Of a stretch of 64,000 nt of DNA, positions 43,289-55,599 are shown one piece after another. The stretch comes from Coptis chinensis (Eukaryota; Streptophyta; Magnoliopsida; Ranunculales; Ranunculaceae), in contig CM027377.1 of NCBI GenBank assembly GCA_015680905.1, positions 88,949,001 to 89,013,000 on the forward strand, written 5' to 3'. The stretch's first letter is position 1, and every line of letters begins with the position of its first letter. A program made the translations under genes and the position numbers. The notes under the pieces are model-generated. The model saw only the letters and a program-made list of their open reading frames with translations. It made no database searches and was not told the DNA's origin.

Positions 43289-44672
43289 TGATAAGAAATG
43301 AAAAGCTACCCTTTAAATGAACGATGAATTCACAACGTAAGTTGAACTAGAACTTAACTTTTACGTGCCTAAGTTATCAAAGATTTCTACTCTCAATCCT
43401 ATGAGATATAGTGGAGTAGATAAGTTCGCTCCACTCCTAGTGCTCTAGCATGGATGTTTTCTAATCTAACTAGTCGGTTTTAAGTCTATGAGAGTTTTAC
43501 GGGGGAATTATACTACGATGCAACTACCCACAAGATGCAACTAGTCGATTATCTAAATAATTATGGGAATGCTACGCTGATTCTATGATAAGGAGTTAGA
43601 GGGGATTGATTCCACCTTAACTCAACTTAATCCACTAATCCATTTAATCGTCAGAATCCGAATTGAATCGCTTCGCAGAACAATTGGTTATTCCTAATCC
43701 CTAATTATACATGGCATTTCTACCAATTCATAACTAGCATGTGAACAATTAAACCCATTCTCATGGTGAACTAATCATTTCTAGAGTGGAATAGAAAATA
43801 CTTTAATTTAACTCTACGATAATCGAATCAAGCTTTCATCAAGGCTTCACAACCCCTCTAATGGAGGTTTAGCCTTGAATCATTCCGCTAATCATTTCCA
43901 TTTAGATTAAAACTAAACATAATATAAAGCATTGAAATTTACTTAATTTAACAATAATGAAATCTAATTTAATGACTAAATTGAAATAAGGACATGAATT
44001 GAAATTAGATCTAGAATTGGAATTGACAAAATCGAAATTGATAAAGAATACTACTTTATTGATCTAATCAAATTGAAGAACAAGATCCAAAGGTTTAATC
44101 TAATAAAGGATTTGAAACTAATTAAATAAAACAATTAAATCTAGATCTAGAAGCTATTTTAATGGCTACTTTCTATTCTAAGCTATCTACCCTAATTCTC
44201 CACTAATTAATCTACCATTAACAAAGAGTTGCTTTTGTTCTTATACATTCAGATCCAAAAATCGTGCATGGGCTTGAGCCATGTTTTGGGCCGCAGAATC
44301 GTGCCCAAAACCCAATTCTTTCAAATTCAAAAGGCCTTTTCAGCTGCAGTTGGCTTCCACAGACTTTTCGTCCACTTCTGCTCCTCTGATTGGGTCAAGG
44401 CTTGGACCATTGCAAAGCTCTTTCCGAGCCAGTCGTTTTGACATAAGGTGGGCCTCAATCCGGAGGTCCGAGTCCAAAGATATGGCATTCGAAGTTCTCA
44501 CGACTTTTGCTCCTTTATCTCGCTAAAGTGGCACATTTTCGCACATAATGGACTTTGAAGCCCGAAATGCATAAAAACACTTAATCAAGATTAACTCTTA
44601 CTTATTATTCACATAATTGGTCTAACAAAGATGATTATTAAGGGTTAAAACTACAGTTTTGGGCTCTTATCA
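43289..44672 (-). repeat. 5' LTR of copy IV (short class)
   Basis: 1384 bp. Outer end TGATAAGAGCCC at 44672 (minus strand). Near identical to 32318-33705; many of the visible differences are at CAG/CTG contexts and may be sequencing errors. Confidence 0.92.
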
Positions 44673-44677
44673 TTACA
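44673..44677 (+). other. target-site duplication TTACA, right copy
   Basis: Matches 32313-32317. Confidence 0.95.
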
Positions 44678-45400
44678 CACAAAGTAGCAACTCCTTATCA
44701 TCCACAAACTAGCGGACAAGTAGAAGTTTCTAATAGGGAAATCAAAAAAGATTTTAGAAACAACAAAAAACCCCGATAGGAAAGATGGTCAAGCTGCCTA
44801 TCGGATGCCTTGCCTTATGGGCATATAGAACTGCTTTCAAAACTCCTATAGGTATGTCTCCCTTTAGACTTGTATTTGGGAAACCATGTCATTTTGTTCA
44901 CAATTAGAGAGCACCGCGGTCGCTGGGCTATAAAAAGCCTTAACTTCAATATTGATGAGGCGGGTGTCAAACGCTAGTTACAATTAAATAAGCTTGAAGA
45001 AATCAGAAGCGATTCTTACGATCTCGCTAAGGATTATAAAGCCAACATGAAACGGTTCATGATAAGCATATCTTGCGAAAGAGTTTGTGGTCGGACAAAA
45101 GGTTTTTTTTTACAACTCCCCGCTCTACATATTTTCCTGTGGAAACTAAAACCCGCTGGTCCGCCCTTTTCTCGGGTTATCAAGTCACCCCTTACGGGCA
45201 ATTACCTTGGTAAATCCCAAGGACAACAAGCATCTTCAAGTTAACGGTCAACAATTAAAACATTTTCACTTAACTTTCGTCCCCTCGATATGAGGGAAGT
45301 CCTTTTACAGACCCTATATACGAGGAATGACCCTTGTCATTGGTGTACTTCCTTTCACTTCCATTTAATGGTAAGTGCACCATTAAGGTAACCGACCCTC
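44673..45400 (+). pseudogene. integrase 3' part, copy III
   Basis: Resumes at [25 protein letters not shown], which includes the catalytic Glu, and then reads in broken frames through the GKPCH region, NKLEEIRSDSYDLAKDYKANMKR (about 44980-45050) and the C-terminal domain to about 45360. The post-integrase block follows. Confidence 0.85.
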
Positions 45401-46396
45401 CCTATGGAGTGTGTGGTCTGTAAGTACCGGATCCTAAGTCCACGGTTCACATAGTTCACGCTTTTCCACTCTTACATGTTTTTGCATGTTTTTTCGGATT
45501 TTTGAGTCATGTTTTCTATGGTGTGAATTATGTCTTTATTTGCTTATTGTTTTAAAAAAAAAAAAAAAATAATAATAATAATAATAATTGTTTTCATTTT
45601 AGATATAGATATATATCTAAACCCCAGAACTAGCAATCCAACAAGTCTTGGGAATCGACTTTTAAACGATCTGATGTTAAAACAAATTTTGTGTTTAAAA
45701 ATTTGTTGGGGGGTGGAAATCAGTCTTTCCATCGGGATTGCTCGAACTTTCTATTTGTGTTGCTTAGGTCCATTAGTATAGTTCATTGGGGTTGACGCCA
45801 TCTAATTTAGTGTTCATTCGCTCGCGATAACTTCCGCCATGCACGCGACTTCGAGGCATTTTCCACTATCTTATATGTCACCCACGGTCGGAATAGAGTA
45901 GTTTATGGATCATTGGATTGGAAATTCTCTCCTGATCATTTCCATATTTCATTCGCAAAAATCGGACCGATAACTAAGGGAAATTTAGTTTGAAGTTATG
46001 CTTAAAAATCGATTTTAAAGTCGAAAAATCGAATTGGGTTGGGGCCAACTCACAAGACTCTACAAATACCGCCCATCATCATCCTCCAAAACATAATCGC
46101 GACTTCATCTTCTCAAACCGCCTTTCACTAATTTAAATTAAACCCTAGCAACCAAAAATAAATAAATAAATAAATAAATAAAAATAAAAATAGAATACAT
46201 CAAAATAGAAAGACCACCACGCCCTTTCAGGAAACACCAACACAATCTCCAACCGCTTCCACCAAGAAAACACCCACCAATTCAAGTCTTCAAACCTGCC
46301 ACCGCATCTACCATAACCACCACCGCTGTGTTTAGTTGGTTTTCATCAAACTTGCATCCACCACCATCTACAAACCCCAAATCAGTTCAAACTTCA
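45401..46396 (+). other. region between integrase and ORF A, copy III
   Basis: Contains the GGATCCTAAGTCCACGG block, a poly-A/(AAT)n stretch (45553-45590), a polypurine-like motif TTGTTGGGGGGTGG (45701-45716) and an (AAAT)n run (46158-46195). Mirror of 26374-27486. Confidence 0.65.
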
Positions 46397-47545
46397 ATGG
46401 CGCTTACGACGAAGAATGTGCCGAGCACGCTTTGAGGTCACCACTTCGCACCATATTACTTACACCGATATGATTAGGAGGGGTTGGAAAATACTGTGGT
46501 ATTCAACGCAGGAGTTCTATCACTATGATTTGGTAGAACAGTTTTATAAGAAACGAATTGAGGGAAATAGGATTTTCATTAGATAGCAGAACGAGGAGGA
46601 AGTAACGGATTGTTGGTTATCGAGCTATTAGGAATCACCAGAACCAACCTAGATATTTAATTATTCAAGAATCCCAAGATACCGGAGTTCCCGCTTTGAT
46701 GAAAGATAACGGTCATAGAGGGTGAATACAATACGATATCTCATCATGCTCGCCGACGATTCGAGAACCAATCAACCGGGCAGAAGCTCGCTGGATTGGT
46801 AGGAACGCCCCTGAAAGACAAAGTCACGACATCGGACTTTCAGTGTCCGAACGCTTCTCGGATTTTGCAAACGAATGAGTATAATTTCTGCATCCTCGAT
46901 TTAATTTTGAATGTGATTAGAGGAGTGGGAAAGAGCATGGCTTCTTCCCGTGATTGATCACTAAGATTATGCTCTCATTTAGAGCCGCCGCTAAATCTGC
47001 CCTATTAAGATCAAATTGCATTCTAATGCAAGTATTTATAAGGAATGCATCCAAGAGACTTGACCGTTGTCCGCAGAGAATGAAGTTGAGTCTGATAATG
47101 AAGGGGAAGATATGACATGGTTGGTCGAGGATAATTTCGATAGTCATACTTCTAATTTAGAACGAATGATAATGCCGCGAACCGGTTTCATGACGCGGTT
47201 ATCGATCTCGCGGGAAGATATCGACATAGACAAATTGTACTTCGAAATAAGCAAACTAACTTTCAGACGAGAGTTGAAATGCCGAAAGGGGGGTCGAAGA
47301 TATCTTGTCTAACTTGGAGATTATCCACCGTAATCACCAAGCCCCAAAGATAAAGACTCAAGATCGAGATGGAAGCACGCCGCTTGTTCAGATAGAGATG
47401 CTAATGACGATGCCACTGTGGATGAGTCCGTCTCACCGAAGTCCGAGAGGCATGAGCGCCGCCGCCCAAGAGGCCAGATGGCTCGCCATTCTTCACCACG
47501 TAAACCAGCTTCCATCTCGTGGACCATCTTCTTCACACGCCTAGG
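46397..47545 (+). pseudogene. ORF A of copy III
   Basis: The ATG at 46397 corresponds to that at 26373 in copy II. Clear blocks: 47067-47312 (SAENEVESDNEGEDMTWLVED, FRRELKC) and 47305-47544. The DNA is nearly the same as copy II in inverted orientation, but with more frameshifts, so the true state of the ORF is uncertain. Acidic stretch and coiled-coil region as in copy II. Confidence 0.65.
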
Positions 47546-48360
47546 TGTTCACCCATCATCAGGTCCTGTTATTTCATTGTTTTTATTGTTTTGTTAGTGG
47601 AATTTTATTTCAGTAGTTAGATTTAAATATTAAGTTGTTTGTTTTAGATTGCTTGGATTTCATATTATTTTAATATAATTTATTTTGATCATCTTCGTGA
47701 AGGTTGTCTTGGAGTAAAAGTTGAAAATTAGGCCGACATCGGCATATCTATGATTTTTTTTTTTGTAGTGGTAGCATGATATGTAGGAGAGTTTAGAAGT
47801 TACTATTCTAAACCAAGTTTAAAAGATACCAGGGTTGTTAGGAAATCAAAACTATGGTTAGTTTCCGCTTTGGGTTTGGTAGTTTTCTATTTCCGAAATT
47901 GCCTTTAAAACAATTTGGCAACTTGTCGATTCGCTTTGGAAACCCTTAACCTATTTAAACTTCCATCATTCTACACTCACAACCCACACTACACCCCACA
48001 ATCATCTCTCACCTTTCACTCCAAGCTTTTTTTCTTCTTGTTTTTCTTGTAAACTCAGTTTCAGACTTCTACGAAGCTTTCACGAGAGCTACCGCTTCCA
48101 TATACACCGCCATAAATTTTTTTTCAGAGCTACCCTGCCAAGCAGAGCGACTCGCCCTACAACATCAGAATCGAAAAATCTCAACGAAGGCCTACGCTCA
48201 AGCAGCAGACCGACTTCAAACACAGTAATTCCAAAACCCACGAGCGCGACTTCATCGCTCTATACGAAGGCAACGCCTCCTCCCGTGAAGTTAATGTGAA
48301 ATTCGATTTTCTCGAGGTTTCTTCCAGGTTTTCGCAGCTGTTCTACAGGGTAGTTTTGAG

Positions 48361-49271
48361 ATGACACCTCCTATAGTGATTCCCCGAACAGTCATTTGAA
48401 GACTTGATGGGAACCGATACCTATGGAGCATCGTTTCCGCGAAGCCGGATCGCGGTATTAGGATGGCGGCATCTTCCGTGAGTGATGACGATTCTTTTCA
48501 CCTAAGCTTAACTGAATTCTTCTATAATAATATTACTTTTTTGTACCCAAGAAGGAGAACAAAAAATTTTCCTTGCTATCGATGGCACGACTCATGGAAT
48601 TCAAGAAGCAATTGATAGCTTTGGTTTCGGGTTGCCATTACCCCGACCCTATGCACACGGGGATATATGATGATAACTCATACCTATATGAATATGCCTA
48701 TTTCCATGAGTATTATGGGGAGGGGTGTTTTCAGATCATGGACCAAGACCAATATAACATCGCCTCGAAAGTAGCCTATCGCTGAATGTAGCATTAAAAC
48801 CATGTTGTTCATCATGATGAACATTCTAGGAGAACGGAAATTTACTGGCCAATAATACCGGGTGACATTTTCCTTGCTTTAGCCGAGGGACGCCGGCCGG
48901 TATGACATTCCCCGAAGTTTTAGTTGCTACTTTTGAAGCCGAGGCCATACCTTGAGGCATAAGTACCTTCTTATGCCTGTCTTGGTTTGCCGATTACGCC
49001 GGTTGCCTACCCATATTCTCGCATTACGCACAATGATCGGGAAAAGGGTCGAAATCATGAGACCCACCAATCGGTGGTAAGATCATTCCGAGCCATGACT
49101 TGGTCGGGATGGCAGGTGCAACCACATTTGGTTGCCCCTTACACCCCATCAGCACCAAGTAACACTAGAGAGGTTAGCACTAGTTGATGATACACCACTG
49201 GAAGGCGGCAAGTTGTTATGGCATGGCAGATGCTTAAAGAACCTCATATAGAAGAGGAGGATGACGAGTAA
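48361..49271 (+). pseudogene. ORF B of copy III
   Basis: The ATG at 48361 begins MTPPIV as in copy II, and the stop at 49269-49271 follows an acidic EEDDE end. Blocks include GTDTYGAS (about 48413), LTEFFYNN (about 48510), MARLMEFKKQLIAL (48573-48785) and RSFRAMTWSGWQVQPHLVAPYTPS (about 49075). Several short shifts interrupt it. The upstream 48050-48300 portion is the GC-rich leader-like block with altered bases. Confidence 0.7.
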
Positions 49272-50261
49272 ATGCCGTCAAGTGTGTAAGTCTTTAGTTA
49301 AGTTAGTGTCCGCTTATGTCCCAAGCAATTTTTATCTGTTAACCCCATAATGGGTGGAACTCTTATAGAGTTAAGGCCGCTTTTTTTTTTATATTACTAT
49401 ATTTGTATGTTTTAACCTTGTTTTTGTGATGTTCCCGAATATCACGCTTTCAATGGTATTTTTCCTACCCTCTTTATTTAAATGCTTTGAGGACAAACCA
49501 TGCTTTTGTGGGGGGGCATAGAAACACGGTAATTAAGACATCCTGTTAGGATATAGATATGTATAATATGCACTTGTTTTCTAGTTAAAATTTCAAAAAT
49601 TCAAAAATATAAATAAAAAGTATGCTATACATTTAGGAATATTGGTATTGTTTTTCTATGCTTTTAACAATCTAGAAGTCTCACATAGCTTTTGCATCTA
49701 ATAATTGTTAGAAACTTAGGTTAATATGTAGGTAATAATCTTTGCATCTATCTATAAATATATTACATGAGTATCTATGATTGTTAGCAAGAAGTTTTTC
49801 AAATCTAGGCTAGAGTAATTTATTCTACAAACTCGTGGAGAATATAGCCTAAAGCCTTATATGAGTTTAAACATTTGAGAAATGACACAAGGGAGAAGTA
49901 AAACTGATAGAGATATCACACGCCCACTTGCTTGATCACTATGCCATATCCTAAGTGAGAATTTAGGCCCCTCTTTGGATCGATATAGCCAGAAATTCAA
50001 ACCTATGAATTATTTTCCGCTAGTCGCCTCTCCTCGAGCCTTTCTTTAGCCTTCCATAAACCACAATTCCTTTTTTACCCCTGCTACAAAACAAAACAAA
50101 ATAAAAAAAAGAATAAATCAACCTACCCAATTTAGAATAAGTCCGAGAATAGAATGAGTGAAGAAAGAAGAAGAGAAAACCTGCGGTAAATAAAAATTAG
50201 TTAGTTGTTTCCAAAAAAGAAAAGAAGTTTCCATCCAAAGAAAAAAAAAAAAAAAATATAA

Positions 50262-50313
<52 letters not shown>

Positions 50314-51124
50314 TCCAAAAATAGAATAAAAGGGAGTCAAAAGCCAAAGAAAAAGAAAAAAGAAAAAATGGCTAAGGATGGAAACAAAGTATAGAAGCAA
50401 AAGGAAATAACAAGGTTTTCTAAGTTACATAATATGAAGACTCTATTATCTCAGACTTGTCCTTTGAATATCCATTTCCTTCCTTCTTAAACCATCTCCT
50501 AATCCCCGCAATACCTAATAAAGACCTCTAGCTCAATTAGGAATAGGTTAGTGTGATAGTAAGTGGCGATGTGTTTGATCGACCACTTCCTTGTTGTCAT
50601 TGAGATTGTAAGGTAAAGTGTGCCCATCGCGACACCGGAGCAAATAAACTTGAGTGGAAAAATCAGAGTGGTTTTTGTCTTGACATTTACGTGAGACCTA
50701 CTTAAGGACGCTTATTCCGAAGTTTTCAGAAACGGACCTGCTATTACATTTCATAGTATTACTCATTGTTATATGTTTATTTTAGATGATTGATTATTAT
50801 GCATATATTAGCTTAGTGGTTCCGATCGGGTTATTCTTATGTATTTGCTAGTGAGATGTATAGATAGTTGAGACATGAAGGAGAAAACAATAGTTTTATT
50901 TCTTAGTCGCAGAAGTATAGATGAAGTTTGTGAGTACCTTCATCGAAAAACTCTCACGAGGTTATAACTCGCCCACTAGGGAATTCCTAGTGGTTTAAGC
51001 GTCTTGTTGCATATGGTCAATGCAATCGCGACTCAAAGACGAGAGTAGATAGAACTCCATTTTTGGTCACTTATGCTAATTTTCATATTTGCTTGAGGAC
51101 AAGCAAAATGCTGTTTGGGGTGGT
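49272..51124 (+). other. 3' non-coding region of copy III
   Basis: Polypurine-like motif at 49481-49530, A-rich stretch with (TA)n (50090-50400), hairpin at 50973-50993 and polypurine tract (51085-51124) next to the LTR. Confidence 0.7.
50973..50993 (+). other. conserved hairpin, copy III
   Basis: Stem CCACTAGG/CCTAGTGG with a GAATT loop, 132 bp from the LTR. Confidence 0.8.
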
Positions 51125-52610
51125 TGATAAGAGCCCAAAACTGTAGTTTTAACCCCTTAGCAGTCATACTTTTAGACCAATTATGTGAGTAATAAGTAAG
51201 AGTTAATACCGACACGGTTTTTATGTATTTCGTGCTTCAAAGTCAATTACGTGCAAGGGAATGTGCCACTTTGATGAGATAAAGGAGCAAATGGTTGGTT
51301 ACTAAGGAGTTCGGTGATTAAAGGCCAAGATTCAAGAAGACAAAGCCTTTGTAAAGCCTCGGTCAAAAGATGAAAAGTCAAAGTCCACGCAAAAGCGTAA
51401 AAAAGACAAAGAGAAATGAGAACCTCAAGACCATATCTTTGGACTCAGTGACCTTGAATTGGGCCTACCTTATGTCAAAACGACCGCCTCGAAAAGAGTT
51501 TTCCAATGGACCAAGCCTTGACCCAATCAGAGGAGTAGAAGTGGACGAAAAGTTTGCTGAAGCCAACTGCAGCTGAAGAGGCCTTTTGGATCGAAGACTG
51601 AGTTTGGCGGGGCCCGATCCTCCGCCCAAAACATGACTCCAAGCCCATGCACGATTTTTGATCGAATGTATAAAACAAAAGCTTAGCTCTTTGTTAATGG
51701 TAGCTAGTTAGACCTAAATTAATATATAGAATTCTAGATCTAGTTTTATTAATTAATTAAGTTTTAGTTCCATTTCAACCTCGCTTTTAGATTAAATCTT
51801 TGAATAATTGTTCTTGATTGATTAGATAAATAAAATAGTTAGTTTGTCAATTTCGGGAATTTGGTCATTTCCATTCTAGATCTAATTTCAATTTTGTTCT
51901 TATTTCATTCCAGCCATTAAATTAGATTCATTATTGTTTAATTAAGTAAATCTCAATTTCTTACATTATGTTTAGTTTAGATTCAATGGGAAATGTTAGT
52001 TTGATGAATCAAGGTTAAAACCTCCATTGAGGGTTGATGAAGCCTTGATGAAAACTTAGTGGTTAGTATAGAATTGGTTGTAGAATCTATTCCACTCTAG
52101 AAGGTCGTGGTTTCGGGCCATGAGAATGGGTGGACGACCTCACATGCTAGTTAGTATCCGGTAGGAATGCCATGAACAAATTCTACTGAAGAAGCGTGAG
52201 GTGAGATACAACATTCTATCAGCTAGGTTGTTAAGTTGGATTCGGGGTGGATTAATTCCCTCTAATTTCTTTATCTAGATTCAAACAATCGTATTCGCGC
52301 TTTGTAGATTAACTTTTAGTTTATATTTCATCTTGTTATTTATTATATTATTATATCTTGTTATTTAAATTAACGCGTCTTGTTAGCATAACATTTCGCC
52401 AGAAGCTCTCATTAGACTTAAGACTGATTTCTTAGACTTAGAAAACAATCCATGCTAGGGGAACTAGAGTGGAACGAACTTCCTACTCCCACTTAGGCTA
52501 GTGCATTCAGACGAGAGTAGAAGCTTTGATAATTGAGATTAAAAAATAAAGTTTTAGTTTACTTCACGCTTTGAATCGCTCATTTCAGAGGTAAACTATT
52601 CATTTTACAT
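51125..52610 (+). repeat. 3' LTR of copy III (long class), terminus incomplete
   Basis: Starts TGATAAGAGCCC; ends at CATTTTACAT without the final TTATCA. TATA box at 51668-51676. Contains the long-class block (about 51285-51425). Closest to 20158-21669 among the LTRs here. Confidence 0.85.
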
Positions 52611-53040
52611 TAAAGTCTTATTTTTATTAAAGGCTCATCGTTCTTCATGGCTGTTAAGTTGACAAGTTTTGCTATATAAGACAAGCTATCGAAGCACCCT
52701 TGGCTGTAAGTGATAAATTAAAAGGACAATGTTATTTTAATTGAAAATATTTAACAAAAAGAGTCGACAAATTATGGTATGTGTATTTATAGTGAAAGTG
52801 CAAACAGGGCCGCTTGGTGGCTCGTTAGTATTCCGCTAACGAGAGTCGAATTAGGTCGGCCTATGTTTTAGAATCTTAGCCCTAGCCCCTAGAAGGTGAT
52901 GGGCCCTACCCAAACTCGTGGAGGGCTTTAGTCGTGAGGCTTTATAGGCTTAGGGTCGGTCGGTCGTACGGGTTAGTGGTCGTTAGGCCAAATTCCCACC
53001 CCTACTCACTAAAGTGTGGATGTGTTACTTGGGAGTGACT
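52611..53040 (+). other. unassigned sequence right of copy III
   Basis: No ORF or repeat recognised. A TATA-like TATTTATAG is at about 52787. May be flanking genomic or older transposon DNA. Confidence 0.4.
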
Positions 53041-53237
53041 ATCAAGGACAAAGAGCGCCCAAAAAGTAACTCTTTAAGGACACATTTTTTGGTAACTCAC
53101 AAGGATCGCAGATGAAAGGTCAAGTATACCTTTGATGGGCCAAATAAAAATGGATCGGTAGATGAAATATCAAGTATACTCCCGACGCCGAATAATTAAC
53201 GCCCGCCTGCATTTAAACCCAAACTTCTGATATTTAG

Positions 53238-53571
53238 TATGAACATTGAATGTTCATAGTTCTGAAAGTATGAACATTGATTGAAAGTATGAACATTCAA
53301 TATTCATAGTCCTTTGGGTATGAGAATGGAATGTTCATACATGAATATTGATTGGGTATGAGCATTCAATGTTCATAGTCTTTTGGGTATGAACATTCAT
53401 GTTCATAGTCCTTTGGGTATGAATATTGATCGGTATGAACATTCAATGTTCATAGTTCTTTCGGTCATCAATGTTCATCAATGTTCATAGTCCTTGGGTA
53501 TGAATGTTGATCGGGTATGAACATTCGGATGTTCATAGTCTTTGGTATAAACATTCAATATTCATACATCA
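53238..53571. repeat. cluster of palindromic ATGAACATT repeats
   Basis: About ten imperfect units of roughly 30 bp. Each has ATGAACATT and AATGTTCAT arms (some AATATTCAT), separated by GTCCTTTGGGT-like spacers. Each unit can form a hairpin. Unit length and spacer vary. Confidence 0.8.
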
Positions 53572-54854
53572 ATATATTGTATAAGGCACATGTAGAACCG
53601 CTATGGTCGCAGCTTTACAAACCGTAAAACCATGCGCAATGAATAAAGGTTCCCAATGATTTTGTTTAAATCATACCTTTAGATCAACCGTGGATATCTC
53701 TCGAGAATCTAAGATCTACTAAATTAGCAACATCTTGATCTTTCGCTGTATTCCTATTCTTAGAATGGACGCTGGGGCAACGATCTTCCAAATTCTTTCT
53801 CTCTTGGCCCTCTCACTCTCAAAGTTGGAACCGAATTTGGATCTCACTTTTCTTTGAAAGCAAAACCTAGTCTTTTCGCCGTAGAAAGAGGGTTTCTATT
53901 TATAGGCTACAACAGGACCATGAGGAGAAATCGGTTAGGTCTTCCTCACGGGTTTCGGGCTTCCCATGTTCGCCGTAACACACGCCCCAAGTCCGGCCAA
54001 CAAATGACTTATTCCACTAAAGGCCATTGCTGCACTACCGCCTAATCCCAAATTACGTGTTACGCTTTATGGGCCCATATTATCTGCTTGTTGATTTCCA
54101 CGGTTTAAAATATCGAATGCCCATTGATAAAGTCAAGTTATCGACAACTACATTAATCAACTTTTATGTCCTCGAAAGTAAAACCACTCAACCTCATTGT
54201 CATGTTGCATTAAATCCACCTCGCATGATTTACATGACAATTTTTATGAGCTCCCTCAAGGGGACATCATCAACCCGACTTCCTGGGTCACCTGGATTCC
54301 TTCTATAATCAACAAAGACACCTTACATACAATGTCATTACCTAATCCATCGAAGTTTGTTGATTCACAAATGAATCTCAATCATCGATGATTTAAAACA
54401 ATGTACAATGCACGAAGTGCCCATTATTATATCCGGATTAAGAGGACAAACATCCATAATAACAGAGGTGTTTGTTCTCTTATATAGTAAGTATAATGAG
54501 AAACAACCTCATTTGGTCCTGTTCAATACACACAAAGTGTACTAGTGTACTCCTATAGTCAAGATAGACTAATACCGCATTATACTACAACCGCATTCAA
54601 TGGTTTGTCCAAATCCATCTAGGTTGTAAACGTTTACTTATACTTTATAAGGTACTGATGATATGATCTTCTATGTGTCACCACACACCATATCATCTAC
54701 AACATAAAGTATTAGACACATGCATATAACTAATAACATATATAATATGCATAACATTTGCCCATATGATTCTTATTCAAAATATAAAGAATTAGAGTTA
54801 ATACAAAAGTAATGCGTTTATTATATAACCCTATTAGTACATTCACCTATTTGG
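53572..54854. other. interior of the palindrome-bounded element
   Basis: No convincing ORF; frames at 53854-54045 and 54027-54308 show no motif. A hairpin GAGGACAAACA/TGTTTGTTCTC lies at about 54450-54480. A TATTTATAGG sequence near 53898 resembles a promoter TATA box. Confidence 0.4.
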
Positions 54855-54919
54855 ATATGAACAATCATTGTTCATATACCAGCAGAAGGTATGAACACTC
54901 ATTGTTCATAGTAAAATGA
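54855..54919. repeat. two palindromic ATGAACA repeats at right side
   Basis: ATGAACAATCATTGTTCAT and ATGAACACTCATTGTTCAT, related to the 53238-53571 units. Confidence 0.7.
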
Positions 54920-55185
54920 CATAAAAGATAAAATCAGAAAATATTTATTTTAAATCCGCCATTTGTCCTCGGTGGTTATTTTTCACTTAAGGGTATAACC
55001 GCGTGTATAACTGCATTTAAAAAGTAAAAGGGACGGGCTAACTTATTTTGTCCTTGAGGGTTCCTAATTTTGAAAGAGTGGGTTCGTGAGTTACTTTTCC
55101 CCAAAATTTGTCCATGTGAGTTACTCACAAAAAACAGTATCCTCTAGAATTACTTTTTCCCTAAATTGGTCTTCTGGACTATTTT

Positions 55186-55599
55186 CTTGTACAACGGTTA
55201 GTACTAACTGTAGACAAGTAATCAAAGAACTTGACTACCTTTCCCTTCAACACAAGTTGTATGTGTCCAAGATTTCTAAAATGTATTCAACCCGACACTT
55301 TGCACACACACTTCCAATCATGTTGGTTCTACTTTAACTTTGTATGAAGCCGCTTTCAATTTGGTTCCTAGTCAATTCACCTTCAACCAAACTCAGAATT
55401 GCAAACAAAGTTGTCTTTGTCCAAGGAGTCGATCCGCCCTTCACATAGTTGTATGGAATAACTGATACACAAGCCAAAATGGTCAGCATATATGTTGGTT
55501 AAGTTAAGATCAGATCATTTGTTAGATGACAATGGACTGAATGAGCGTTAGAGTTAATAGTTGCCGCATTACACCCCCCCCATTGAAGTCATAAGGTAA
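55186..55599. other. unassigned sequence
   Basis: No ORF with recognisable motifs, no repeats. Confidence 0.4.

Larger units (their letters stand above)
32318..44672 (-). mobile_element. Copy IV: complete 12.4-kb non-autonomous Athila-like element
   Basis: Both LTRs (32318-33705 and 43289-44672), a PBS, a polypurine tract and a 5-bp TTACA target-site duplication are present. On the minus strand the order is leader, gag, protease, ORF-X, post-integrase block, ORF A, ORF B and 3' region. There is no RT, RNase H or integrase core anywhere inside. The LTR pair is nearly identical over long stretches, so the insertion is recent and must have used enzymes from another element. Confidence 0.93.
28208..52610 (+). 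mobile_element. Copy III: autonomous-type Athila element split by copy IV, 5' end replaced
   Basis: Segments 28208-32317 and 44673-52610 form one element: gag from the zinc knuckle, protease, RT, RNase H, integrase, ORF A, ORF B, 3' region and 3' LTR. The 5' LTR, PBS, leader and first half of gag are missing and replaced by inverted copy II. Copy IV (32318-44672) sits inside integrase between duplicated TTACA. Frameshifts are frequent, many at CAG/CTG sites. Confidence 0.85.
53041..55185. mobile_element. putative non-autonomous DNA transposon with subterminal palindromic repeats
   Basis: About 55-75 bp at the left (53041-53110, AAAAAGTAACTCTTTAAGGA ... GGTAACTCAC) matches the right end (55111-55185) in inverted orientation, with some mismatches. 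Just inside both ends lie ATGAACATT/AATGTTCAT palindromes: a cluster at 53238-53571 and two at 54855-54919. Terminal inverted repeats with subterminal repeated transposase-binding-like sites suggest a Mutator- or CACTA-type element. No transposase is seen, and exact ends and target duplication are not established. Confidence 0.4.

Noticed and set aside
53238..53571. CRISPR-like array of about 30-bp repeats
   Set aside because: Units are palindromic and abut without unique spacers, and the context is a plant genome full of retrotransposons; subterminal transposon repeats fit better.
54027..54308. 93-codon plus-strand frame as a host gene
   Set aside because: No recognisable domain, overlaps another frame, and lies inside the palindrome-bounded element.
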